Below, one piece after another: positions 34,882 to 43,265 of a stretch of DNA of 64,000 nt. Position 1 is the first letter of the stretch; each line of letters opens with the position of its first letter. The position numbers and the translations under genes were made by a program. The stretch covers positions 1 through 64,000 of the forward strand of contig JAILCX010000063.1 of the NCBI GenBank assembly GCA_024690205.1. Direction: 5' to 3'. The DNA comes from Lachnospiraceae bacterium. GTDB taxonomy: Bacteria; Bacillota; Clostridia; Lachnospirales; Lachnospiraceae. Under the pieces are notes generated by a model, which was not told where the DNA came from, made no database searches, and saw nothing but the letters and a program-made list of their open reading frames with translations.

Positions 34882-36734
34882 TTATGGAAGAGAAAAAAGT
34901 TACCTTGTATCTGGAGGAGCGTGTCGGTGCAGCTGCAGCTCCCGTTATCAGAGAAAAACTGCAGCAGATCCCGGATGATACCGAAAGCATAGTGCTGGAT
35001 TTTTCCAACGTTTATAACATTACATCCGCAGGATTGAGAGAACTTCTCATATGCAGAAAAAAATTCGGCGACAAACTGAAGATAGAGAATGTTTCCGAAG
35101 AAGTATATAAGATATTTGAGATCACGGGCTTTTCGGAACTGTTGCCAATCCACATAGCTGAAGGAGCAGTGATGAAGAACATATATCTTTCCTTTAAAGC
35201 GCTCATCAAAAAAAGAAACAGTGATTTCCCCGACAGACCGGCCGTCATCTGCCCAAGCGGAACATATACATGGGCTGATATTCACAAAACAAGTCAGGTG
35301 GTGGCATCCGAACTTGAACAAAAGGGGATCGGGATCGGAACCCATGTGGCGATGTGCGGAGTTAACTCCATCAACTGGATCATAACGTTCTTTGCGCTGC
35401 AAAAGCTGGGGGCAATAGCGGTTCTATTAAACGCTAACATGAAGGCAGAGGAGATCGTGAACGTTGCAAAGATCGGTGACATCACTCACCTTTGCTACGG
35501 ACAGATGCCTGAGATGAAAGATGAAGAGGCCTTTAAGGATTGTATCAGCGCTGATACTTCCTGCCCGATCAAAAGCTTTTATTCTTTCAGGGATGAAAGG
35601 GATTTTAGGGAAATCATGGACAGGTACGATTCGGTAAAGGATGAATACAGATCATCGATCGATCCGGACTTTCCCTGTGTCATGCTCTTTACTTCAGGCT
35701 CAACAGGCAAACCCAAGGGAGTTCTGCTTTCTGCATATAACCTTCTTAATGCATCCGATGCTTTTGTTCAGGCACTTCATATGCAATCGGATGACAGGAC
35801 ATGCCTGATACTGCCGCTTTTCCATATTCTGGCGCAGGTAACATTCCTTGCAGGCGCACTGGTCGGTGCGGTTACGATCATACCCAAAGACATAAGAACT
35901 TCTACATTGCTTAGCGTTATCGAAATGGAAAAATGCACCATCATGAATTCCGTTCCAACCATGCTGCTTGCTCTTTTAAACAACAAGGATTTTGTTTCCG
36001 AAAAAGTATCATCGTTAAGATGTACGGTGATCGCCGGTGCGGCAGCAACCCCTGCCCAGATAAAGCTCTTTAAGGAAAAGATGCCGCAGAATCACTTTAT
36101 GGGTGCATACGGATTAAGTGAAATGGCTCCTGTCAGCATGACGCTTTATGAAGATACCGAAGAGCACATCACGGGAACGGTTGGAAAACCCGTCCGTAAT
36201 ATCGAGATAAAGATATTCAACAATGAAAAAAATGCGGATTGTGCCGTGGGCGAATCCGGAGAAATACTGGTACAGGGATACAACCTGATGGCCGGATATT
36301 ACAAGGTTGCTCCTGACCAGCAATCTATCGATGAGGAAGGATATTTAAGGACCGGAGACCTGGGATACCTTGATGCAGAAGGCTATCTGCACTTAAGCGG
36401 AAGGCTTAAAGAACTGATCATCCGCGGAGGAGAGAACATCATGCCTCTTGAGATTGAGGAAGCAGTTTCTTCCATCCCCGAGATAGATATGGTAAGGGTA
36501 TTCGGTGTCCCTGATTCATTCTTTGGAGAAGAGGTCTGTGCCTGCATTAAGATGAAAGACGGAAATGAATTTAACGAAGAACAGGTTCGTGGGATATTAT
36601 CAGGCAAACTGTCCAAATTCAAGGTTCCCAAATATATATTCTGCTATGATGAGCTCCCGATGCTCGGCAGCGGCAAAATAGATACCGTGACGCTTAAAAG
36701 GGATGCTGTCGGAAAACTTATGCTGAACAGCTGA
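34878..36734 (+). CDS. STAS domain fused to acyl-adenylating enzyme (AMP-binding ligase)
   Basis: 618 residues. Residues 1-~95 form a STAS domain with the loop NITSAGLRELL (T49/S50). From ~100 follows a full ANL-superfamily acyl-CoA synthetase or adenylation domain: phosphate loop FTSGSTGKPK (271-280), YGLSE (411-415), RTGD (491-494), hinge GRLKELIIRGGEN (508-520) and the C-terminal lysine K600 in GSGKID. All core residues are present, so the enzyme should activate a carboxylic acid with ATP. No carrier protein gene is seen nearby. The acid is not predictable. ATG 34878 overlaps the exporter stop. An alternative ATG at 34884 changes only two residues. Confidence 0.87.
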   Translation: MIMEEKKVTLYLEERVGAAAAPVIREKLQQIPDDTESIVLDFSNVYNITSAGLRELLICRKKFGDKLKIENVSEEVYKIFEITGFSELLPIHIAEGAVMKNIYLSFKALIKKRNSDFPDRPAVICPSGTYTWADIHKTSQVVASELEQKGIGIGTHVAMCGVNSINWIITFFALQKLGAIAVLLNANMKAEEIVNVAKIGDITHLCYGQMPEMKDEEAFKDCISADTSCPIKSFYSFRDERDFREIMDRYDSVKDEYRSSIDPDFPCVMLFTSGSTGKPKGVLLSAYNLLNASDAFVQALHMQSDDRTCLILPLFHILAQVTFLAGALVGAVTIIPKDIRTSTLLSVIEMEKCTIMNSVPTMLLALLNNKDFVSEKVSSLRCTVIAGAAATPAQIKLFKEKMPQNHFMGAYGLSEMAPVSMTLYEDTEEHITGTVGKPVRNIEIKIFNNEKNADCAVGESGEILVQGYNLMAGYYKVAPDQQSIDEEGYLRTGDLGYLDAEGYLHLSGRLKELIIRGGENIMPLEIEEAVSSIPEIDMVRVFGVPDSFFGEEVCACIKMKDGNEFNEEQVRGILSGKLSKFKVPKYIFCYDELPMLGSGKIDTVTLKRDAVGKLMLNS

Positions 36735-36775
36735 TACTAAAGTTTAAAGAGTATCATTGATAAGAGAGGTAGATC

Positions 36776-39346
36776 ATGAGTAATTATCTGGTATCTGTAG
36801 TAACCCCGTTTCACAACACGGATATGAAGCTGTTTAAAAAGGGATTTGAATCCCTCAAAAAACAGACCCTGGGATTTGAAAAGATCGAATGGGTCATAGT
36901 GGTACATAATTCGGAAAAGCATTATCTTGATGAAACAAGAGAACTGACCGCAGGTTGTGACAACGTCAAGATATATGAGCTGAACAACAGCGCAAGAACT
37001 CCGTCAAGTCCGCGTAACTATGCCCTGGATCATTGTACTGGCAAATACATAGCATTTATGGATTCGGATGATTCCTTTAACATTACGGCAATGAAGGAGA
37101 TCACGGATGCCCTTGAGAGCACCGGAGCTCAGATAGCCAGCTTCAGGGCGGAGGAAGAGACCGAAGACGATACCGTTCTTCCGGTAATGGATGTGAGAGC
37201 GATGTTCGATCAGACACAGAGTGTGATCGATCTTCATAAAGGCGATCCTGATCTTAACAAACTGATATACACCGGCGGCCTTACCGTATGGTGCAAGATG
37301 ATATTAAGGGATATCATTGAAGAGCATCACATAAGATTTGACGAGAATATCACTTACGGTGAGGATGTAACCTTCAGCATGACGGTTCTTAAGTATACGG
37401 ATCATGTGATCATACTTCCTCAGATAATAGGCTATATCTATTACATGCATCACGGTTCGCTGGCACAGGATACAAATCATACTCCCGACGGAGTAATGAC
37501 TGTATGCGATAACTTTTCGACGTTGTTTGATGTTGCACTCGAGGGCGGGTATCCCATTGAAAGGCTCGCATGGCCGATAATCGCATACCTTTCTGATCTG
37601 GTCATGTTTAACCCCGATCTTCCGGATTCATATAAGACAACGATATGCGATAAGATGCGTAAATATCTTGAAAAGATGGACGATCTGCCGACAGATGCCA
37701 AGTTTTTCACTCCGGAAGCCGCAGCCGCGATCATGTCAAAAGTGCGTCACGTTATTTTGGGACAGGAAGTTAAAGACGGTGAGGTATCAACGGAAGAGGG
37801 AGTTCTGCTTGATATCGTTGAACAGAATAAGGCGTGTGAGCTCGGTGTCAAATACGGCTTTGGTTCGATCCGTTCAACAGAGGATTTCAGAAGAAATGTA
37901 CCTTTAAGCGATTACGGTCTTTACGGTCCTTTGGTTAACCTTTCGACCAGGATAGGAGAATCAAATCTCTTTACAACTGATAAGGTGATCGGATACTTCG
38001 GAGATTTCGGAAGCATGCAGAATCCCCAGAAATATCCGGTTACGGCAAAGGATTATGCGTATTATACCGGAATACTCATGTCAGAGCTTAATTCTACTCC
38101 GGAAAGTACGCTTTTGATGCTCGCAAGTCTTCCGAAGGAAAAAGAGACTCACTATAAGGATGATACTTATCTGGATTCGGTATACGGAGCAACCGCAAGG
38201 GCATTAAAGGATTCGGATGTGTTCACCTCTTACAGGCGTGAGTACAAGTACGGATGTATCACGAGCCCCGAGGAGCTGGTGTTCCCTTCAAAGAGCTATG
38301 ACTTAAGATACGGAAGGGCATTGTTCGCACTGGCCGATCCTGATGTTTCCCAGATAATAACATCAAATACATGGGCGCTTTTCGATCTTTTGAATTACAT
38401 AGAAAAGAACTGGCAGATGCTGGTTGATGACCTTGAGAGCGGAACCGTAAGTCAGGGCTCGGGACTTGATGAAGAAATAAGGATGATCCTGGGATCCAAG
38501 CTTCAGAAACTGCCCGAAAGAGCAGCCTTCTTAAAGAACGAATTCAAAAAGGGTTTTGATGAACCCATAATACCGCGTATCTGGCCGGGCATGAACAGGA
38601 TAATCGCAAACAGCTTTGGTGAATATGAATTCTATACCGCGCAGCTTAGAGCATACAGCGGAGACATAGCAATCGATAACGGATATTATCTGCTTCCTTC
38701 GGCCGTAGTTGCCAAATCGGCAGGTAACGGCTCAAACGACATTCTGCTCCTTAAGAATAATGCGTTCATAGAGCTTTTAGAGGTTGGAAGTAATGATACA
38801 TCGACCGTGCTTGTAGATGAAGCAAAACCCGGAGCGACCTACGAGATGATAGTGACCAATCACTCGGGACTCTACAGATTCCGCACAGGTGTTTTGGTAG
38901 AGGCCAAAGAACACGACGGGCAGATCGGATTTTCGTATGTGTGCCGGCGTGAGGAGATAATAAGGATCAAAGACAGATCCTTCATTACAAACCGTCTGGT
39001 TCCCGTGATAGACAGGATCGAAAAAGAAACTGGCATCAGGTTTGCCGATTACAGCACGGCTGAAAGTGATGATTTCGAACTGATAGTCTATCTTGAACCA
39101 AAGGATTCTGCAGAGTATGACAAGGCTGTAGAAAAAGGAACCGGGGAGCTTCTTAAGATCGCACTTTGCGAACTGCCTGAGCTTAAGGAATACAATACCG
39201 GAATAAAGATCGTTCAGCCTGAGACACAGTTGCTTCTTCGAGACAGGAGAATGATGGACTTAAGCTCGGGAACGGATCAGATGAGACCGGTAAGAGTGCT
39301 GATAAACCCGAAGCACATTGCTCTTTATAATGCGTTCAGCAAGTGA
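36776..39346 (+). CDS. glycosyltransferase family 2 fused to degenerate GH3-like domain
   Basis: 856 residues. Residues 1-~320 are a GT-A glycosyltransferase: VSVVTPFHNTD at 7-17, the metal-binding DSDDS at 96-100, and GEDVTFSM near 195. Residues ~345-856 align by eye to the GH3 acyl-adenylating protein encoded at 47271. The GH3 phosphate loop (TSGSAGQRK there) reads GDFGSMQNPQK here (409-419). YRYELGDVV reads YRFRTGVLV (700-708), and AGEKTDE has become KDRSFIT (732-738). The GH3 half therefore looks catalytically dead and may bind a partner or substrate. GAGAGG precedes the ATG. Confidence 0.82.
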   Translation: MSNYLVSVVTPFHNTDMKLFKKGFESLKKQTLGFEKIEWVIVVHNSEKHYLDETRELTAGCDNVKIYELNNSARTPSSPRNYALDHCTGKYIAFMDSDDSFNITAMKEITDALESTGAQIASFRAEEETEDDTVLPVMDVRAMFDQTQSVIDLHKGDPDLNKLIYTGGLTVWCKMILRDIIEEHHIRFDENITYGEDVTFSMTVLKYTDHVIILPQIIGYIYYMHHGSLAQDTNHTPDGVMTVCDNFSTLFDVALEGGYPIERLAWPIIAYLSDLVMFNPDLPDSYKTTICDKMRKYLEKMDDLPTDAKFFTPEAAAAIMSKVRHVILGQEVKDGEVSTEEGVLLDIVEQNKACELGVKYGFGSIRSTEDFRRNVPLSDYGLYGPLVNLSTRIGESNLFTTDKVIGYFGDFGSMQNPQKYPVTAKDYAYYTGILMSELNSTPESTLLMLASLPKEKETHYKDDTYLDSVYGATARALKDSDVFTSYRREYKYGCITSPEELVFPSKSYDLRYGRALFALADPDVSQIITSNTWALFDLLNYIEKNWQMLVDDLESGTVSQGSGLDEEIRMILGSKLQKLPERAAFLKNEFKKGFDEPIIPRIWPGMNRIIANSFGEYEFYTAQLRAYSGDIAIDNGYYLLPSAVVAKSAGNGSNDILLLKNNAFIELLEVGSNDTSTVLVDEAKPGATYEMIVTNHSGLYRFRTGVLVEAKEHDGQIGFSYVCRREEIIRIKDRSFITNRLVPVIDRIEKETGIRFADYSTAESDDFELIVYLEPKDSAEYDKAVEKGTGELLKIALCELPELKEYNTGIKIVQPETQLLLRDRRMMDLSSGTDQMRPVRVLINPKHIALYNAFSK

Positions 39347-39365
39347 TCTTTATGGCAGGTAAGAT

Positions 39366-41135
39366 ATGGAAATGTTTTTGATAATAGCGTCTATGATAGG
39401 CGGTCTTGCCCTCTTCCTTTACGGAATGGGAACGATGAGCGAGACTCTCTCGAATCTGGCAGGCGGAACGCTTGATAAGGCTATAGACAAAATAACAAAA
39501 AACAGATATATAGGGTTCCTTGCAGGAGCGCTGCTTACGGGAGTTGTACAGTCTTCATCGGCAACTACGGTCCTCACGGTAGGCTTTGTCAATGCGGGGA
39601 TATTAAAGCTCAAGGAAGCAGCGGGGCTCATAATAGGAGCAAACCTCGGAGCTACTTTAAATGCATGGATATTGTCCCTTAATACCATAGAGGGCGGGAC
39701 TATCATCCTTACGCTTTGCAAGCCGACTACTTTCGTACCGTTTTTTGCAATGGCAGGCGTTTTAATAAAGATGATCGGCAAGACTGAAAAGAAAAAGATC
39801 ATAGGCAATGCGATCATAGGCTTTGCGGTGATGATGACGGGAATGAGCCTCATGAGTCAGGCCATAGCTCCGTTAAGGGAGATTCCTTCCTTCAAACAGC
39901 TGCTCGTCAGCTTTAATAATCCGTTCATAGGATTTTTGTTCGCGCTATTATTTACCATGCTGATACAGAGCTCTGATGCCACAGTCGGAATATTGCAGGC
40001 CATAGCCATGTCGGCAGTTTTGACAAGGGGCATGGTCATTCCGCTTATCTGCGGCGCACAGGTGGGTACATGCATCACTGCATTGATATCATCCCTTGGA
40101 ACATCAAATAACGGGAAAAGAGCGGCTTTCATACATTTATACTACAATCTGTTAAAAGCCATACCGCTTCTTGCCATTTTATACGGAGTGAACGCGGTGA
40201 ACCATATTTCCGGACTTGACGTTAACGTAAATGGAATGGACATACCTTTGATCCACACACTGATCAATTTTTGCGGTGCGGCGATCTATCTGCCTCTTTC
40301 GGGCTTTATCGTAAAGATCGCTTCAGCGACCATACCGTTCAGTCAGGCCGAAAAGAGGCAGCAGGAGAATGTCCTTGAAATGCTTGATCCCAAACTCCTT
40401 ATTAATCCCGCAATAGCCTTAAGACAGGTAAGGGCCGCACTTTTACTTCAATCCCGTTGCGTTTCGGATAGTTATGAGATGATGCTGAAAACGCAGGGGG
40501 CAGATGATGGCTTTCATTTAAACCTTAATGAGATGTGTGACCGGATCGCAGGATATAAAGATCAGATACACAGATATCTCGTGGCACTTTCCGAGAAACA
40601 TTTGGATGAGGCCGCTTCCGCTGCAGCGCTTGCAGCACAGAATATATGTATTTCCTTCGGAAGAACGGGAGAACTCATCCGGGCCTCATATGAGGTAAGG
40701 ACCGGACTTCAAAATTCCGGAAAGAGCTTTTCACAAGCGGGAAATTCGGATCTTTCGGTCTTTACGGAGGCGGTAAGGGAAATAGTAGACACTACGGTAA
40801 TGGACTTTGAATATGGCAGCAGAAAGCTTACAAAGAACATAAGTGTCTTCAGAGAGGTCGTTTCCCAGCTTCATTCCATGGTCAATAAAAAGCATATTAA
40901 AAGACTTCATGAAGGTATCTGTGACAGGGATCTGGGGACTCCTTTCATGGATATCTGCTATAACCTGGAAAAGATCATAGATGAGTGTGACCAGGTGGCT
41001 CTTAATCTGCTTCCGTTCACAAATAACGGGGCAGGAATTCCGGATGATCGAAAAGACGAAGATACTAAGATGTCTGCAGACCAGATCAAGGAATTATACA
41101 GGGATAAGTATCTGGCACTGCTTGATGAACAATAA
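39366..41135 (+). CDS. Na+/phosphate symporter family protein with PhoU-like tail
   Basis: 589 residues. Two repeated Na/Pi-cotransporter cores carry the family signature QSSSATT (from residue 62) and QSSDAT (from residue 201), each followed by a hydrophobic helix. The C-terminal ~230 residues are helical and PhoU-like, as in the NptA/YjbB-type proteins. It would take up or export phosphate with Na+. It sits between a glycosyltransferase fusion and glgX in the operon with gaps of 19 and 29 bases. Its link to the pathway is unclear; phosphate supply or release after kinase steps is possible but speculative. Confidence 0.88.
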   Translation: MEMFLIIASMIGGLALFLYGMGTMSETLSNLAGGTLDKAIDKITKNRYIGFLAGALLTGVVQSSSATTVLTVGFVNAGILKLKEAAGLIIGANLGATLNAWILSLNTIEGGTIILTLCKPTTFVPFFAMAGVLIKMIGKTEKKKIIGNAIIGFAVMMTGMSLMSQAIAPLREIPSFKQLLVSFNNPFIGFLFALLFTMLIQSSDATVGILQAIAMSAVLTRGMVIPLICGAQVGTCITALISSLGTSNNGKRAAFIHLYYNLLKAIPLLAILYGVNAVNHISGLDVNVNGMDIPLIHTLINFCGAAIYLPLSGFIVKIASATIPFSQAEKRQQENVLEMLDPKLLINPAIALRQVRAALLLQSRCVSDSYEMMLKTQGADDGFHLNLNEMCDRIAGYKDQIHRYLVALSEKHLDEAASAAALAAQNICISFGRTGELIRASYEVRTGLQNSGKSFSQAGNSDLSVFTEAVREIVDTTVMDFEYGSRKLTKNISVFREVVSQLHSMVNKKHIKRLHEGICDRDLGTPFMDICYNLEKIIDECDQVALNLLPFTNNGAGIPDDRKDEDTKMSADQIKELYRDKYLALLDEQ

Positions 41136-41164
41136 ACGACCGGACAAAGAACAGGGGGGAGCAT

Positions 41165-43252
41165 ATGGTTCTTGTCGATACATTTCCGACAAATAAGATA
41201 GGTGATCTGGAATACCGCATAGGAAGGGTGTTTCCTTTTGGCGCGACTATAACCGACGGCGGTGTCAATTTCAGTATTTTCTCAAAGGAGGCCAAAAGCT
41301 GTACACTGCTCCTTTACCATCACGGAGACAAAAAACCGTTCGTAAAGATACCTTTCCCCGAGGAATTCCGTATAGGTGATGTTTATACCATGATGGTGTT
41401 CGGGATAAATATAGAGACTACGGAATACGGGTACAGTTTTGACGGAGAATTCGATCCGCAAAGAGGACTTCGGTACGACAAGACCAGGGTACTCCTTGAT
41501 CCTTATGCAAAATCGGTATCGGGCCGTTCGGTGTGGGGTAAAAAACCGGATCAGAAAAATCCGTTCCAGCATAGGGGACAGCTCATATTCGATGATTATG
41601 ACTGGGAAGGAGATAAGCCACTTGAGTATCGTCAGAAGGACCTTATCATATACGAGATGCATGTTCGTTCCTTTACGAATCATCCTTCAAGCGAGGTAAA
41701 GTACAAGGGAACGTTTGCGGGGATTCTGGAAAAGATCCCCTATCTTAAGGAACTGGGCATCAACTGCATAGAGCTGATGCCGATATTTGAATTTGACGAG
41801 TTCGAAAACTCCAGAGAGGTTAACGGCAGGACGCTTTATAACTACTGGGGATATTCAACGGTATGTTTCTTTGCCCCGAAGGCGGGTTATGCCGCATCAG
41901 CGCCCTTTGGAATGGAGGCTGATGAGCTTAAGAACCTCGTTAAGCATCTGCACAAAAACGGGATAGAAGTGATCCTTGATGTTGTTTTTAACCACACTGC
42001 TGAAGGAAACGAGAACGGACCGTATATTTCATACCGCGGGATCGATAACAGGAACTACTATCTGCTGACACCCGACGGCTGGTACTATAATTTCAGCGGA
42101 TGCGGAAATACGCTAAACTGCAATAACGCCGTAGTCCGTAACATGATACTCGATTGCCTCAGATATTGGATCTCCGCATATCATATCGACGGATTCAGAT
42201 TCGATCTGGCATCGATCCTTACAAGAGATGAAAACGGCGCGCCCATGATGTCACCTCCGCTTATCGAAAGCCTGGCCCAGGACCCGGTGCTCGGAAGGGC
42301 AAGCCTCATCGCAGAGGCCTGGGATGCCGGTGGACTGTATCAGGTGGGCAATTTCCCCTCCTGGAACAGGTGGTCTGAGTGGAACGGTAAATACCGTGAC
42401 TGCGTTCGCAAGTTCATTAAAGGCGAAGGAGACAGAGCGCCAGAGATATACTGGAGGATCAGAGGCTCCAACGATATGTACGGGGGCAGGAGTTCCGAAG
42501 CATCCATCAACTTTATCACCTGCCATGACGGCTTTACGCTTTATGATCTGGTGTCATATAACGGCAAGCATAATGAAGCCAACGGCGAGAACAATAACGA
42601 CGGATGCAATGATAATGACAGCTGGAACTGCGGTGTCGAAGGTGACACCAAGGATCCCGCGATAAATGCTCTTAGAAATCGTCAGATGAAGAACATGATG
42701 ACAATCCTGTTAACGAGCCGCGGGGTTCCTATGCTTCTTTCGGGAGATGAGTTTGCCAACACGCAGTGGGGCAACAACAATGCATACTGCCAGGATAATG
42801 AGATATCGTATCTGGACTGGTCGTTCCTTAAAAAGCATAAGGAACTTTTTGAATACGTAAAGAATCTTATTTCACTTCGAAATGAATATCCGGTCATTCG
42901 GGAAAGCAGCTTTGATTTCGGAAATAACGGTACGGGTTACCCGGAGCTTTCTTTCCATTCACCAAAAGCCTGGCAACTGGATGAATGTGCACCGACGCTT
43001 AATTTTGCCTATATGTATGCCGAGGACCATGTCAAAGCAGGAACAAAAAATGACAGCTTTATATATGTGGCGGTCAATGCATATTGGGAGGATTGCTATT
43101 ATGAACTGCCGGCGATCCCTTCGGGGATGAACTGGTATGTCCGTTTAAACAGCTACGGTGATAACTTTATGCCGGGCAAAGAGAAAAAAGCCGACGATCA
43201 ACACGGATTCATGCTTGGTCAAAGGGCCTGTGCGGTATATATAGCAAAATAA
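41165..43252 (+). CDS. glgX: glycogen debranching enzyme (isoamylase type, GH13)
   Basis: 695 residues. A CBM48-like N-terminal domain (PFGATITDGGVNFSIFSKEA) precedes a GH13 barrel with IYEMHVRSFT, VVFNHTAEG, the nucleophile Asp in GFRFDLAS, the acid Glu in LIAEAWDAGG and ITCHDGFTLYDLVSY with the third acid. The order and length match GlgX/TreX isoamylases that cleave alpha-1,6 branches of glycogen. GGGGGAGC precedes the ATG. Its presence in this operon is unexpected and may mean an alpha-glucan is a precursor or part of the product. Confidence 0.92.
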   Translation: MVLVDTFPTNKIGDLEYRIGRVFPFGATITDGGVNFSIFSKEAKSCTLLLYHHGDKKPFVKIPFPEEFRIGDVYTMMVFGINIETTEYGYSFDGEFDPQRGLRYDKTRVLLDPYAKSVSGRSVWGKKPDQKNPFQHRGQLIFDDYDWEGDKPLEYRQKDLIIYEMHVRSFTNHPSSEVKYKGTFAGILEKIPYLKELGINCIELMPIFEFDEFENSREVNGRTLYNYWGYSTVCFFAPKAGYAASAPFGMEADELKNLVKHLHKNGIEVILDVVFNHTAEGNENGPYISYRGIDNRNYYLLTPDGWYYNFSGCGNTLNCNNAVVRNMILDCLRYWISAYHIDGFRFDLASILTRDENGAPMMSPPLIESLAQDPVLGRASLIAEAWDAGGLYQVGNFPSWNRWSEWNGKYRDCVRKFIKGEGDRAPEIYWRIRGSNDMYGGRSSEASINFITCHDGFTLYDLVSYNGKHNEANGENNNDGCNDNDSWNCGVEGDTKDPAINALRNRQMKNMMTILLTSRGVPMLLSGDEFANTQWGNNNAYCQDNEISYLDWSFLKKHKELFEYVKNLISLRNEYPVIRESSFDFGNNGTGYPELSFHSPKAWQLDECAPTLNFAYMYAEDHVKAGTKNDSFIYVAVNAYWEDCYYELPAIPSGMNWYVRLNSYGDNFMPGKEKKADDQHGFMLGQRACAVYIAK

Positions 43253-43265
43253 AGGATGATAAAAG

